A stretch of 64,000 nucleotides of DNA from Enterobacter quasihormaechei (GCF_004331385.1 NZ_SJON01000016.1:1-64000), one strand, 5' to 3'; positions 36,944 through 46,177 are shown, counted from the first letter of the stretch. Numbers and translations are program-made. The notes: a model not told the origin generated them from the letters alone.

Positions 36944-37852
36944 CTAGCGGTAACGCTTACGGTACTCGCCCGGCGAAACCCCGAAACGCTGCTTGAACGC
37001 GGTGGAAAAATGGCTATGGTCGGTGAAGCCCCAGCTGTAGCCAATTCCCGCCAGCTTTTCATCGTCGCTGATGCCACGTAGCGCCTGCGCGCACAAATCG
37101 AGGCGACGGTTCTTAATGTACTGCGCCACCACCAGCCCTTTCTCGGCAAACATGCGGTACAAGCTGCGCACGGACATGCCGCTCTCTGAGGCTATCCATT
37201 CCGGTCTTAACGCCTCCGACTGAATGTGGTCATCAATCAGGGAGAGCACGTGCCGGAACTGACGCTCCTTGCGCGGCAGCGCCTCGTCACGCTGCTGGAA
37301 CGCCGGACGCAGCAGACACACCATTGCCTCCAGCGCCGCTTCACTTTCTCTGGCGCTCAGATCGGCATTCCCCATACTCTCCTGCAACAGACGGTAGCTC
37401 AGCTGCACCGTAGGCAGGCTGCGGGAGAGGGGGAGCGCACAGCGTACTTCCTGAAAACGTGCGTATTGCTCAATGATTTGTCGCGGTAGCAGCAGCGAAA
37501 TCTGGCGGGAACGCTCCTGCCAGTAAATGGAGCACGGGCGGGAGGCGTCAATCAGCGTGATATCCCCGGCTTTCAGCACCGAGCGCCGGTCGTCCTGTTC
37601 GATCCCCGCGCTGCCTTCCAGCTGAAATACGGTGTAGAACCAGGCGTCATTGCCGCTTTTGATCTCATGACGGGTGCGAAACAGGTTAACGCCTGCGGTG
37701 GTCACCGTGCTCAACTTCAGACTTTGGGTGTAGCTGGTTTCCAGTTCGCCGAGAAACGCTCCCTCTAACGGACGCGCCGCAAAGCGCCCGCAAACCTGGT
37801 TAATTTGCGCCAGCCACTGCTGAAAATTGTCCTGTTCGCTTGCACATGCCAT
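36944..37852 (-). CDS. feaR: AraC-family activator FeaR
   Basis: Activator of the aromatic amine pathway genes feaB and tynA. The ATG at 37852 gives 302 residues and fits E. coli FeaR (about 301); an ATG at 37894 would add 14 residues. The N-terminal cupin-like part has STVTTAGVNLFRT and GDITLIDASRPCSIYWQERSRQISLLLPR; the C-terminal pair of helix-turn-helices is RPEWIASESGMSVRSLYRMFAEKGL and GIGYSWGFTDHSHFSTAFKQRFGVSPGEYR. Divergent from feaB across a promoter with two FeaR-type sites. Confidence 0.94.
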   Translation of the reverse strand: MACASEQDNFQQWLAQINQVCGRFAARPLEGAFLGELETSYTQSLKLSTVTTAGVNLFRTRHEIKSGNDAWFYTVFQLEGSAGIEQDDRRSVLKAGDITLIDASRPCSIYWQERSRQISLLLPRQIIEQYARFQEVRCALPLSRSLPTVQLSYRLLQESMGNADLSARESEAALEAMVCLLRPAFQQRDEALPRKERQFRHVLSLIDDHIQSEALRPEWIASESGMSVRSLYRMFAEKGLVVAQYIKNRRLDLCAQALRGISDDEKLAGIGYSWGFTDHSHFSTAFKQRFGVSPGEYRKRYR

Positions 37853-37991
37853 TGCTTTTCTCGCTGCACCGTCACCGTTTTCGCATTGTTGCATTTATGT
37901 TGCATTTTGTCTGGGCTACGAGGCTGACTATAGGAAAGAACGCTTACCGGTGACAGCGTTATAAGCGGGAATTATCACGATTTGCGGAGCC

Positions 37992-38028
37992 TGTCACAGC
38001 TGGCAAAGCGAATGTCACACAGACAAAA
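37992..38028 (+). promoter_or_regulatory. Two tandem FeaR-type sites upstream of feaB
   Basis: Two exact matches to the FeaR core TGNCA-N8-AAA: TGTCA at 37992 with AAA at 38005, and TGTCA at 38013 with AAA at 38026. They are direct repeats exactly 21 bases apart (two helical turns), ending 65 bases before the feaB start. The consensus is recalled from E. coli work on FeaR. Confidence 0.75.
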
Positions 38029-38093
38029 GCAGGAAGGCGAAACCCCTCTTAGACTGCTTACACACCCTGCGAAGCATAACGAAGGAGTACCCT

Positions 38094-39593
38094 ATGTCCG
38101 AATCACACGTCGCCGTCCTGCCGGGCGTGCAGCAGTTTTTAGACCGTCAGCACGGCCTGTGGATTGAAGGGCGTCAGGCGGCATCCGACAGCGAAAAGCG
38201 TCTGAACGTCTACAACCCGGCGACCGGAGAGGTGATTGCCTCCACCGCCGATGCCAGCGTCGACGATGTCGATCGTGCGGTGATGTCCGGCTGGCGCGCC
38301 TTTGTCGCCCGAAGCTGGGCCGGGCGCCTGCCGGCAGAGCGGGAACGCATCCTGCTGCGGTTTGCGGATCTGGTGGAACAGCACGGCGAAGAGCTGGCGC
38401 AGCTCGAAACCCTGGAGCAGGGGAAATCCATCAATATTTCCCGCGCCTTTGAGGTGGGTTGTACCCTGAACTGGATGCGCTACACGGCGGGGCTGACCAC
38501 CAAAATTGCCGGCAAAACTCTCGATCTCTCTATTCCTCTGCCGCAGGGCGCGCGCTATCAGGCGTGGACGCGCAAAGAGCCGGTTGGGGTCGTGGCGGGG
38601 ATTGTGCCGTGGAACTTCCCGCTGATGATTGGCATGTGGAAAGTGATGCCCGCGCTGGCGGCGGGCTGTTCCATCGTGATCAAACCCTCCGAAACCACGC
38701 CGCTCACCCTGTTACGGGTGGCGGAACTGGCGAGCGAGGCGGGTGTCCCGGATGGCGTGTTCAACGTCGTAACCGGAAGTGGCGCTGTCTGTGGCGCGGC
38801 GCTGACCTCGCACCCGCGCGTTGCCAAAGTGAGCTTTACCGGTTCGACGGCGACGGGCAAGCAGATAGCCCGCGCGGCGGCGGATACGCTAACGGGCGTG
38901 ACGCTGGAGCTGGGAGGCAAAAACCCGGCCATCGTGCTGAAAGATGCCGATCCGGCGTGGGTGATTGAAGGGCTGATGACCGGCAGCTTCCTGAATCAGG
39001 GGCAGGTCTGCGCGGCCAGCTCGCGCATTTATATTGAGGCCCCGCTGTTTGACACGCTGGTCAGCGGGTTTGAACAGGCCGTGAAATCCCTGACCGTCGG
39101 GCCGGGCATGTCGCCCGAGGCGTTTATCAATCCGCTGGTGTCGCGCGCCCACTGCGATAAGGTCCAGGCGTTCCTGGATGAAGCGAAGGCACACAATGCG
39201 GAGCTGATCGCCGGGAACCGGGGACCAGACGGCAAAGGCTATTACGTTTCGCCAACGCTGGTGGTCAACCCGGGTAATCATCTGCGCCTGACGCGTGAAG
39301 AGGTGTTCGGGCCGGTGGTCAACCTGGTCCGTGTCGCCGACGGGGAAGAGGCGCTTCAGCTGGCGAACGACACTGAATATGGCTTAACGGCCAGCGTCTG
39401 GACGCAGAACATCAGCAAAGCGCTGGAGTACACCGACAGGCTACAGGCCGGAACCGTGTGGGTGAACAGCCACACGCTGATCGACGCCAACCTGCCGTTC
39501 GGCGGTATGAAGCAGTCCGGCACCGGGCGCGATTTCGGTCCCGACTGGCTGGATGGCTGGTGTGAAACCAAGTCGGTGTGCGTGCGGTATTAA
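38094..39593 (+). CDS. feaB: Phenylacetaldehyde dehydrogenase FeaB
   Basis: NAD-dependent aldehyde dehydrogenase that turns phenylacetaldehyde, made by TynA, into phenylacetate, the entry compound of the paa cluster. The 499-residue product carries [23 protein letters not shown], the catalytic-base motif [11 protein letters not shown] (Glu near residue 280) and the nucleophile in [11 protein letters not shown] (Cys near residue 307). Length and position match E. coli. Convergent with the diguanylate cyclase gene, separated by a REP element. Confidence 0.95.
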   Translation: MSESHVAVLPGVQQFLDRQHGLWIEGRQAASDSEKRLNVYNPATGEVIASTADASVDDVDRAVMSGWRAFVARSWAGRLPAERERILLRFADLVEQHGEELAQLETLEQGKSINISRAFEVGCTLNWMRYTAGLTTKIAGKTLDLSIPLPQGARYQAWTRKEPVGVVAGIVPWNFPLMIGMWKVMPALAAGCSIVIKPSETTPLTLLRVAELASEAGVPDGVFNVVTGSGAVCGAALTSHPRVAKVSFTGSTATGKQIARAAADTLTGVTLELGGKNPAIVLKDADPAWVIEGLMTGSFLNQGQVCAASSRIYIEAPLFDTLVSGFEQAVKSLTVGPGMSPEAFINPLVSRAHCDKVQAFLDEAKAHNAELIAGNRGPDGKGYYVSPTLVVNPGNHLRLTREEVFGPVVNLVRVADGEEALQLANDTEYGLTASVWTQNISKALEYTDRLQAGTVWVNSHTLIDANLPFGGMKQSGTGRDFGPDWLDGWCETKSVCVRY

Positions 39594-39602
39594 AAAAACG
39601 TC

Positions 39603-39658
39603 TTACCGGCCTACGAAACCGATCCCGTAGGCCGGGTAAGGCGTAGCCGCCACCCGGC
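39603..39658. repeat. REP (repetitive extragenic palindrome) element
   Basis: GTAGGCCGGGTAAGGCGTAG followed by CCGCCACCCGGC (39627-39658) is a standard enterobacterial REP unit; TTACCGGCCTAC at 39603 is a partial inverted copy. It lies between convergent feaB and the GGDEF gene and may end both transcripts. Confidence 0.85.
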
Positions 39659-39663
39659 GTAAC

Positions 39664-40770
39664 TTACAGCGACCACCGATCCCGCCCGGCCTCTTTCGCC
39701 CGGTACAGCGCCGCATCGGCGCGGGCGATGATTTCCGGACCGGCAAGTCCTGCGCTATGGGCGGCAATCCCCATGCTGACCGTCACATATTCACTGACCT
39801 TCGACGCACCGTGCGGAATGGCTGCCGTGCGCAGGCCTTCCTGGATCCGCGCAGCGACTTTTTCAGCAACGTTTTCAGCACAGTCAAAGAGGATCACCAC
39901 AAACTCCTCGCCACCGTAGCGGGAGACCACATCCTCCGGGGTGCGCACCGAGGCGTTCAGCACCTCTGCGACCCGCGCGAGGCAATCGTCTCCTGCCTGG
40001 TGACCATAGGTGTCGTTATAGAGCTTGAAGTAGTCGACATCCAGCATCAGCACCGTAAAGCGTTTGCCTTGCTCCACCGCGTTTTCCAGCACCAGCTCCA
40101 TCGCCCGGCGGTTGGCCGTTCTCGTCAGCGGATCCTGGTGGGCCAGCGCATCCAGCCGTGAAATTAAACGCTGATTCTGCTGGTTGCGACGCCAGGCCTC
40201 GTCAAACCAGCTCAACAGGATGTAGCGTCCGCAAACGAGAATGAAGGTGAAGACCACCCACAGCCCGACAAAGCGAAGGTTAATCTCGTGATTCAGCAGC
40301 ATGCTGGCAACGGGCAAAGTGATCCACAGCGGCGCGATAAAGCACACCAGCCCCACCGGATGAAAATAGAGCGCGGTCATACCGGCCATCAGCAGGGTAA
40401 CGAATACCGGCCAAGGATGAGGAAGCTGGATCACAGTGATAAACCAGTAACAGCTTATCGACCACAGCAGGCTGCACATAAACAGCACGGCGCTGACGCC
40501 GCGGATGTGGCGCCAGGCCATGATGACCAGCGCTACGGAAAGAATGACTACCCCCAGCATGGAAGCGTCAATCATCTGTCTGAGAGGCGGGCTGATGTGC
40601 AAGAGGGCGTCAAAATGGCCGAACAGGGAATTGCGCAGCAGAACCATCAGCGCAAAGCTCGCATTGACAAAGGCGAGCCAGGGCAGATTCACGGCCAGCC
40701 CGTGGACAACCATTGATTTACGGGTCGGCCATGTCGCAGGTTCGGGTGTCGTTGGATGTCTTTTTTCCAT
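39664..40770 (-). CDS. Membrane-bound diguanylate cyclase (GGDEF)
   Basis: Probably makes cyclic-di-GMP, favouring attachment over motility. The ATG at 40770 is chosen because AAGGAAAA lies nine bases upstream; 40818 would add 16 residues across a hairpin. The 368-residue product has about five or six hydrophobic helices in residues 25-190 (sensor part) and a C-terminal GGDEF domain with DPLTRTANRRAME and the active-site RYGGEEFVVIL, an active GGEEF variant. The inhibitory RxxD motif is not in register, so product inhibition may be weak. It follows the alkyl sulfatase gene by 52 bases in the same direction. Confidence 0.9.
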   Translation of the reverse strand: MEKRHPTTPEPATWPTRKSMVVHGLAVNLPWLAFVNASFALMVLLRNSLFGHFDALLHISPPLRQMIDASMLGVVILSVALVIMAWRHIRGVSAVLFMCSLLWSISCYWFITVIQLPHPWPVFVTLLMAGMTALYFHPVGLVCFIAPLWITLPVASMLLNHEINLRFVGLWVVFTFILVCGRYILLSWFDEAWRRNQQNQRLISRLDALAHQDPLTRTANRRAMELVLENAVEQGKRFTVLMLDVDYFKLYNDTYGHQAGDDCLARVAEVLNASVRTPEDVVSRYGGEEFVVILFDCAENVAEKVAARIQEGLRTAAIPHGASKVSEYVTVSMGIAAHSAGLAGPEIIARADAALYRAKEAGRDRWSL

Positions 40771-40789
40771 TAAAGAGAATTTTCCTTGA

Positions 40790-40810
40790 GCGGGCGGAAG
40801 GTCCGCCCGC
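40790..40810 (-). repeat. Hairpin between the alkyl sulfatase and GGDEF genes
   Basis: Perfect nine-base stem GCGGGCGGA / TCCGCCCGC with a three-base loop, 12 bases beyond the sulfatase stop and 20 before the GGDEF start. No T-run on the minus strand; a processing or attenuation point rather than a clear terminator. Confidence 0.5.
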
Positions 40811-40822
40811 GTGTGCATGCCG

Positions 40823-42796
40823 TTACGGGGTCACAATGTTAAACCAGAATTCAAATTTATCCATATAACCGAGCATGGCATCGAGCTTGGCGGCATCGCC
40901 GGTCACTTTGATATCGCCGTTATCCTGCGCCTGTTTTAGCGTCACTTCTTTCAGGATGATTTTATTCAGCGTATCGCGGTTGAGGGTCACGGTCGCGTCA
41001 GCGTCTTTCGCTTCGGCGTTCGCCGTGTGGTTCAGCACGCCGTTTTCCAGCTCCAGCTTGTATTTGCCGCCGTCGCTGCCGAGGTCGATGTTAAATACCG
41101 ATTTAGCGTCCGCCGCTTTTTCGCCGTTGATGTGCACCGCCAGATAGTCAAAGAACATTTCTGGCGTCATTGCGCGCACGGTATCCGGGCTGGCGGTGTT
41201 CGGAGTAGGGCCTTTCACCACGCCGTTACGCAGTTCCTGCGCGCCGGTCAGGTAGAAGTTACGCCACGGGCCTGATTCAGCCTGATAACCGAGCTGCTCC
41301 AGCGCGTCCGCTTCCAGGTTTCGCGCAGCCTGATTGTTTGGATCGGCAAAGACCACTTTGCTGACAACCTGAGCCACCCAGCGGTAGTTCCCCTGGTCAA
41401 AGTCGGTTTTGGCTTTGCTCAGGATGGCATCCGCGCCTCCCATATACTCCACAAATTTCTTCGCGGCTTCTTCAGGCGGCAGTTCGTCCAGGGTCGCCGG
41501 GTTGCCGTCAAACCAGCCTAAATAGAGCACGTAGGTGGCTTTAACGTCATGGCTGACGGAACCGTAATAGCCCCGGTTGGCCCAGGTATTGGCCAAAGAA
41601 TTTGGCAGCTTGAAGTTGGCGGCGATCTCGTCACGCGTCAGCCCTTCGTTCGCCATGCGCAGGGTCTGGTCGTTGATGTAGCGGTAGAGGTCGCGCTGGC
41701 TTTTCAGCAGGTTAACCACATTTTCGTTGCCCCAGGTCGGCCAGTGGTGCTGCGCCATAATGACGTCGGCCTTATCACCCCAGCGTACAATGGCCTGGTT
41801 GATGTATTTCGACCATGGCAGCGGTTCACGAATTTTCGCGCCGCGCAGGGAGTAGGTATTATGCAGCGTATGGGTGACGTCTTCCGCAGACTCGATCAGC
41901 TTTTTCTCTTCAATATACCAGAGCATCTCGGAAGGTGCTTCGGAGCCCGGCGCGAGCATAAAATCGTAGGTCAGGCCATCGATGACCTCTTTCTGTCCAT
42001 CTTTCTCGATGATATTGGTCGGGGCAATCAGGGTTACCGTCCCGGCGGAGGTGGTGGTGCCGAGACCCGCGCCGACCTGGCCTTTCGCATCCGGCTTCAG
42101 CAGGTTGCCGTACATATAGCTGGCGCGGCGGCTCATGACGTTACCCGCCATGATATTTTCCGCGACGGCGGCCTCCATAAATCCGGCTGGCGCGTAGACT
42201 TTGACCTTGCCGGCCTTCACGTCGGCTTCGTCCACCACGCCGCGCACGCCGCCGTAGTGGTCAACGTGGCTGTGGGTGTAAATCACGGCGACGACAGGTT
42301 TCTTGCCGCGATTTTTATAGTAAAGATCCATCCCGACTTTGGCCGTTTCCGCTGAAACCAGCGGGTCAACGACGGTAATGCCTTCTTTACCTTCGATTAT
42401 GGTCATGTTTGACAGGTCGAGGTTACGGATCTGGTAGACGCCCTCGGTGACTTCAAACAGGCCGCTGATGTTAATCAACTGGGACTGACGCCATAAGCTC
42501 GGGTTAACCGAATCGGGCGCTTTATCGCCTTCTTTGATAAAGGCGTACTGCTTCGGATCCCAGACGGTGTTGCCTTGTTCACCTTTGATCATTTCCTGAG
42601 GAAGAGGGGCAATAAACCCTTTGTGGGCGTTCGTAAAATCGGTGTTATCGGAGAAAGGGAGCTGGTTGAAGAGTGCGTTGTTGGCCTGTTGCGTTGCTGC
42701 GGTTGCGTCCTTGGGTGCTTCGGCTGCCCAGGCTGAACTTGCGGATGCAACACATCCTGCCAGCACCAGCCCTCTGACTATCTGATTGATTTTCAT
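40823..42796 (-). CDS. Secreted alkyl/aryl sulfatase (SdsA1/BDS1 type), copy 1
   Basis: Zinc hydrolase that releases sulfate from alkyl sulfates such as SDS. The 657-residue product has a signal peptide cleaved after AWA, a metallo-beta-lactamase domain with THSHVDHYGG (residues about 180-190) and further ligands including QHHWPTWGNE, a helical dimerisation domain with DELPPEEAAKKFVEYMGGADA, and a C-terminal SCP2-like lipid-binding domain. The LAGC at residues 12-15 resembles a lipobox but the hydrophobic run before it is too short. A very close paralogue lies at 61260-63236. It may be co-transcribed with the GGDEF gene. Confidence 0.93.
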   Translation of the reverse strand: MKINQIVRGLVLAGCVASASSAWAAEAPKDATAATQQANNALFNQLPFSDNTDFTNAHKGFIAPLPQEMIKGEQGNTVWDPKQYAFIKEGDKAPDSVNPSLWRQSQLINISGLFEVTEGVYQIRNLDLSNMTIIEGKEGITVVDPLVSAETAKVGMDLYYKNRGKKPVVAVIYTHSHVDHYGGVRGVVDEADVKAGKVKVYAPAGFMEAAVAENIMAGNVMSRRASYMYGNLLKPDAKGQVGAGLGTTTSAGTVTLIAPTNIIEKDGQKEVIDGLTYDFMLAPGSEAPSEMLWYIEEKKLIESAEDVTHTLHNTYSLRGAKIREPLPWSKYINQAIVRWGDKADVIMAQHHWPTWGNENVVNLLKSQRDLYRYINDQTLRMANEGLTRDEIAANFKLPNSLANTWANRGYYGSVSHDVKATYVLYLGWFDGNPATLDELPPEEAAKKFVEYMGGADAILSKAKTDFDQGNYRWVAQVVSKVVFADPNNQAARNLEADALEQLGYQAESGPWRNFYLTGAQELRNGVVKGPTPNTASPDTVRAMTPEMFFDYLAVHINGEKAADAKSVFNIDLGSDGGKYKLELENGVLNHTANAEAKDADATVTLNRDTLNKIILKEVTLKQAQDNGDIKVTGDAAKLDAMLGYMDKFEFWFNIVTP

Positions 42797-42932
42797 CCTA
42801 AAACCTCTCGATGGTGTTTCGCGTCGTTTGTGGAAACTTCGGTTGCTGCAAAATGTTTCAAGAGTTGCAAAAGGATTAAGCGAAGTAACATTAACTATAA
42901 TTCGGGAGGGGGATTCAGCAAGTAAGCGGATG

Positions 42933-42955
42933 AAAAGCCGGGCATTGCGCCCGGC
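42933..42955 (-). terminator. Terminator after tynA
   Basis: Minus-strand stem GCCGGGC / GCCCGGC with a five-base loop followed by TTTT, 12 bases past the tynA stop. Separates tynA from the alkyl sulfatase gene. Confidence 0.8.
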
Positions 42956-42967
42956 GGTTGCTTATTT

Positions 42968-45238
42968 TTACTCGGCTTTTTTCTTGCCGAGCGTTGGCGT
43001 CTCGTCAAAAAAGTTCCACGGCTTGAGCAACGTGTGCACCCATTCCGTCGGCATGATCGGCCACTCTTCGGCGCGGGCGACGTGGGTGGTGCCGGTAGTC
43101 ATCCAGATGACGTTATCCTGGTCGTTGAGCGACTCGTTATCTTTGCTGTACTGCCCGAGGCCCGTATCGTGGGTGGAACGGTTCGGGTATTTCCCCTCCG
43201 GATACATTTCGTCAGGATGGTAACGGGTCACCCACAGCTGTTTATCCATAAAGCTCAGGCGGTGGTAAATCCACTCGTCCGGAGCAAACTTCGCGCCCGT
43301 CGCCACCGGGTGGGTGCCCCCCGCGTAAGGGATAATCTGATACGAAACCGGGTTGCCCATGCGGTTCTCTTTGCGGGTGTTGCTCAGCAGGCGGATGGTG
43401 CCCGGGTCGAACTTCTGGGCGGCCTGCTGTTCGGTATCAATATCATACTGATTAACCTGCATGGTACTGGTGCGCGGGCCGCCAGCGGCGTTTGGTTTGA
43501 CTTCCGGATCCATGGCCACCAGCTTGTTGTTAATGCCATCCACGTCCATATCCAGACGGAAATTATAGATGTGCTGGTGCGTGGTACCGACAATGTTATG
43601 GTCGATCAGCGTCCCGTATTTCGTGTCATCCTTCGCGGTGGCGTCATGCATCGTTTTTGTCTGTACGCCTTTTACCGCTTCAATGCCCGTGGCACCCGCA
43701 TCAATGCCGATGGTGCCGTTTTCATGGAACACCCAGTCGAAGATGTAATCGTAGTTACCCACGGTGCTGACCCAGCGCACGACCAGCTCGCGGCGTTCGG
43801 TGCTGACGTTGGGTTTACCTAACTCCTGGTGCTTATATTCTGGCCCGGCGTAACGCTCAAAAATAGCGATCGCACGGGGGATCTCCATTGGCGCACCGGT
43901 GTAGTCCGGGATAGTTTCGTTGAGCATCACGGCGTTGGACGGCGCGTCTTTACCGCGCACCAGCGGGGAGGTCAGGGTACCCATGCCGTAGTCACCGGAG
44001 TCCAGGTAGGCTTTAAAGTACCAGCCGATATCCGGGTCGCCGTACGGCACGATCATTCCGCCGAGCGAACCCTGATACATCACCTGGCGCTTTTTGCCGT
44101 TGTCGTTATAGGTCACGGTGGAGATCATCGGGCCGACGCGTGAGTCCAGGCTCAGATGAAAATCCCAATTCTGCCAGTGCACCCTATCCCCGGTGATGGT
44201 GTAGTTCTTGCCTTCCGGCTCGATAATATCCAGCGGTTTTTTCTCCGCCTCAACGCGGTCGCGGCCATCATACGGCCGCGGGGTGAGCGGCACCGGCACG
44301 ACCGGGCCTTCCTCAATCTTCTGAATTTTCTTCTGCTCAAGATCCACCACCGCGACCAGGTTTTCAATTGGGTGCGCCCAGTAATTCCCGTCGCCCACGT
44401 CGAGATAGCTGATCACTTTCAGCAGGCGATCTTCCTGTTTTAGCCCATCCTTGCCGTCAAAAAAACCGACGGTAAGCGGCGTGGTGATCACTTTCTTTGG
44501 ATCGTTAATGCCGCGCTTTTTCAGCACCGCGGCAAACTCCGGGCTTTCACTGACGATCTGCTGCACGGTGTTGAAGTCATCCAGCAGCACCATGCCGTGC
44601 GCGTCTTTAATCGGCGCCCAGTGGAGGATCTTCTTGTCCTTCAAATCCACCCGGCTTTCGACGATGCGTTTGCCGTCAAGCATGATGATATTGGCCTGGC
44701 GGGGCGCGTCCACCGCCGTGCCGTTCAGCACAAATTCCCAGACTTTGGCTTTATCTGGCTCCGCCAGCGCGATCTGGGTAAAGCGGGTATTGGGCTTAAA
44801 ATCCGCAGACGCTTTCACAATCGCCACGGCCTGCTTGATTTCATCAGCCGTCAGCGCGTTTAACGGATGGGGGCTTTTTTCGACCTGGAAGGTCCGATCA
44901 AGACCGGACTGAAAGACATCGTTGATAAAGGTTTCCGGGATATACGCCTTGTTGTCCTTCATCACCACGGGCACCTGTAGCGTCAACGGCGTGCCGTTAA
45001 CGATGGCGGTGTTTGCGCCGGGTTTGACCTTCACAAAGGCACCGTCTTTAACGATGGTAAACATCTGGGCATAATCGTCCCACTGCACATCGGCCCCGAA
45101 CGCCTGGAGCGTTTTGTCCATCGGAACCATATGCGCCTCGCTGCCGTGCGCGTAAACAGGGGATTGCCAGGCGCAACAGAGCGCAACGGCCATGGCCAGC
45201 GCCGTTCTACGGGCAGAAAAAGAAGAATAGCTTCCCAT
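42968..45238 (-). CDS. tynA: Copper-containing primary amine oxidase TynA
   Basis: Periplasmic quinoprotein that oxidises phenylethylamine, tyramine and similar amines to aldehydes, ammonia and peroxide. The ATG at 45238 gives 756 residues starting MGSYSSFSARR, as in E. coli; longer starts are not conserved. Signal peptide to about residue 30, N-terminal stalk (DKTLQAFGADVQWDDYAQMF), then the catalytic beta-sandwich with the active-site base region YLDSGDYGMG, the topaquinone-forming Tyr in VGNYDYIFDW, and copper-ligand histidines in HQHIYNFRLD and near FMDKQLWVTRYH. E. coli has tynA directly beside feaB; here two genes intervene. Confidence 0.96.
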   Translation of the reverse strand: MGSYSSFSARRTALAMAVALCCAWQSPVYAHGSEAHMVPMDKTLQAFGADVQWDDYAQMFTIVKDGAFVKVKPGANTAIVNGTPLTLQVPVVMKDNKAYIPETFINDVFQSGLDRTFQVEKSPHPLNALTADEIKQAVAIVKASADFKPNTRFTQIALAEPDKAKVWEFVLNGTAVDAPRQANIIMLDGKRIVESRVDLKDKKILHWAPIKDAHGMVLLDDFNTVQQIVSESPEFAAVLKKRGINDPKKVITTPLTVGFFDGKDGLKQEDRLLKVISYLDVGDGNYWAHPIENLVAVVDLEQKKIQKIEEGPVVPVPLTPRPYDGRDRVEAEKKPLDIIEPEGKNYTITGDRVHWQNWDFHLSLDSRVGPMISTVTYNDNGKKRQVMYQGSLGGMIVPYGDPDIGWYFKAYLDSGDYGMGTLTSPLVRGKDAPSNAVMLNETIPDYTGAPMEIPRAIAIFERYAGPEYKHQELGKPNVSTERRELVVRWVSTVGNYDYIFDWVFHENGTIGIDAGATGIEAVKGVQTKTMHDATAKDDTKYGTLIDHNIVGTTHQHIYNFRLDMDVDGINNKLVAMDPEVKPNAAGGPRTSTMQVNQYDIDTEQQAAQKFDPGTIRLLSNTRKENRMGNPVSYQIIPYAGGTHPVATGAKFAPDEWIYHRLSFMDKQLWVTRYHPDEMYPEGKYPNRSTHDTGLGQYSKDNESLNDQDNVIWMTTGTTHVARAEEWPIMPTEWVHTLLKPWNFFDETPTLGKKKAE

Positions 45239-45308
45239 CGCAGACCTCATCTTGTTGTGTTTATTGTGTTGTGTCAGCCTTATCCTGACAGGCGCGCACG
45301 AAAAGCGT

Positions 45309-45345
45309 TTGCCTGCATCTGCCAGGTTGTTTGTCAGTCTTGCCA
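45309..45345 (-). promoter_or_regulatory. Two tandem FeaR-type sites upstream of tynA
   Basis: On the minus strand, TGGCA-N8-AAA (plus 45330-45345) is an exact match to the FeaR core and TGGCA-N8-CAA (plus 45309-45324) has one mismatch. They are direct repeats 21 bases apart, ending about 70 bases before the tynA start, the same layout as at feaB. Confidence 0.7.
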
Positions 45346-45349
45346 GGTT

Positions 45350-45378
45350 AAAAAAAGACCGGGGGTGCATCACACCCC
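45350..45378 (-). terminator. Terminator of the Hcp/toxin/immunity cassette
   Basis: Minus-strand stem GGGGTG / CACCCC with a five-base loop, then CCGGTC and a run of seven T. It closes the cassette 20 bases after the immunity-gene stop and insulates tynA. Confidence 0.8.
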
Positions 45379-45397
45379 GTGACAGAAAAAGGGTGCT

Positions 45398-45799
45398 TCA
45401 ATAAGGTGAACTGTCGAGATGTATGTGGACGTCGAAACCTACCGTCGTGAACGAATAGACCTTACCGCGAACGCGAAAATAAATGTCTCCCTCTTTAATC
45501 GTCACCGAAGCTTTATCATCATCGGTGATCATGACGGGGGGAATGTCCTTAACGTTGGACATGAAATCTTCCGGGCTTTTTTTCGCATCAAAGAGATAAA
45601 TATGATACCTGTTCTTAGACAGTGAACCTGCCTCAACCTGGGTGATATAAAGCGTTAAACGCTCGTTAACCTGGATTTTTTCCTGCAAATGTTCATATAC
45701 GGTAAACAGATCGCGGAAAGGGTATGCAATGAATATAAGGAAAAAAAGTAAAATCACACCAGCGCGCCAGTTAAAAACCCGAACGTCGTGCATAATCAA
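45398..45799 (-). CDS. Probable immunity protein, single membrane helix
   Basis: Protein of 133 residues with no recognised family. It has a short N-terminal segment with Arg on the inner side, one membrane helix (about residues 14-28, GVILLFFLIFIAYPF) and a C-terminal domain of about 100 residues that should face the periplasm. Its start lies within the last 29 bases of the toxin gene, so the two are translationally coupled (an ATG at 45793 is an alternative start). An overlapping gene directly after a toxin, with this topology, is the standard layout for a type VI immunity protein guarding the periplasm. Function is inferred from position. Confidence 0.65.
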   Translation of the reverse strand: MIMHDVRVFNWRAGVILLFFLIFIAYPFRDLFTVYEHLQEKIQVNERLTLYITQVEAGSLSKNRYHIYLFDAKKSPEDFMSNVKDIPPVMITDDDKASVTIKEGDIYFRVRGKVYSFTTVGFDVHIHLDSSPY

Positions 45800-46175
45800 T
45801 TCCTGCCCTTATCCATAACTGATCGACTGGGTCATCACCGTAGTTATTATGACTCTGGAATTTTGCAAATTCGACAGGATCGCTTGTCCCGGCAAGAATC
45901 TGTGCAGTACCTGCCCCCCGGAGCAGAATGCCATCCGGAATACCCGCAGCGGCGCCAACGGCACCGTAATGAAAATTGCCAAAGTTGGCAAATTGTGCCC
46001 GGCCTTGTTTATAATCCCAGGGGCCATGATTCCTGACCATTTGATAAAACCATATGTAGGTCATTAATGAGGGGCCACCGTGAAATCGCGCAATTACCAT
46101 GTGGCTCACAACGTCCACGCCAGGTGGTGCAAAGGATGCAATATTATAGGGTGTTGAATATAATGGGATTCGCAT
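45771..46175 (-). CDS. Polymorphic toxin type 44 domain protein (probable T6SS effector)
   Basis: Free-standing toxin domain of 134 residues. The type-44 (Ntox44) features are clear: SFAPPGVDV at residue 14, WFYQMVRNHGPWDYKQ at 42-57, FGNFHYGAVGAAAGIPDGILLRGAG at 64-88 (given in parts) and a C-terminal YGDDPVDQLWIRAGIDY. There is no signal peptide, so delivery must come from a secretion machine; the hcp gene ends two bases before its start. In related systems this domain is fused to the C terminus of larger proteins; here it is a separate gene. The biochemical activity of type-44 domains is not known to me; a periplasmic target is inferred from the immunity protein. Confidence 0.82.
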   Translation of the reverse strand: MRIPLYSTPYNIASFAPPGVDVVSHMVIARFHGGPSLMTYIWFYQMVRNHGPWDYKQGRAQFANFGNFHYGAVGAAAGIPDGILLRGAGTAQILAGTSDPVEFAKFQSHNNYGDDPVDQLWIRAGIDYARRSGF

Positions 46176-46177
46176 AT

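Noticed and set aside
42752-42755. Possible lipobox LAGC in the signal peptide of alkyl sulfatase copy 1
   Set aside because: The hydrophobic stretch before it is only a few residues; cleavage after AWA is more credible and matches the paralogue, which has no cysteine.
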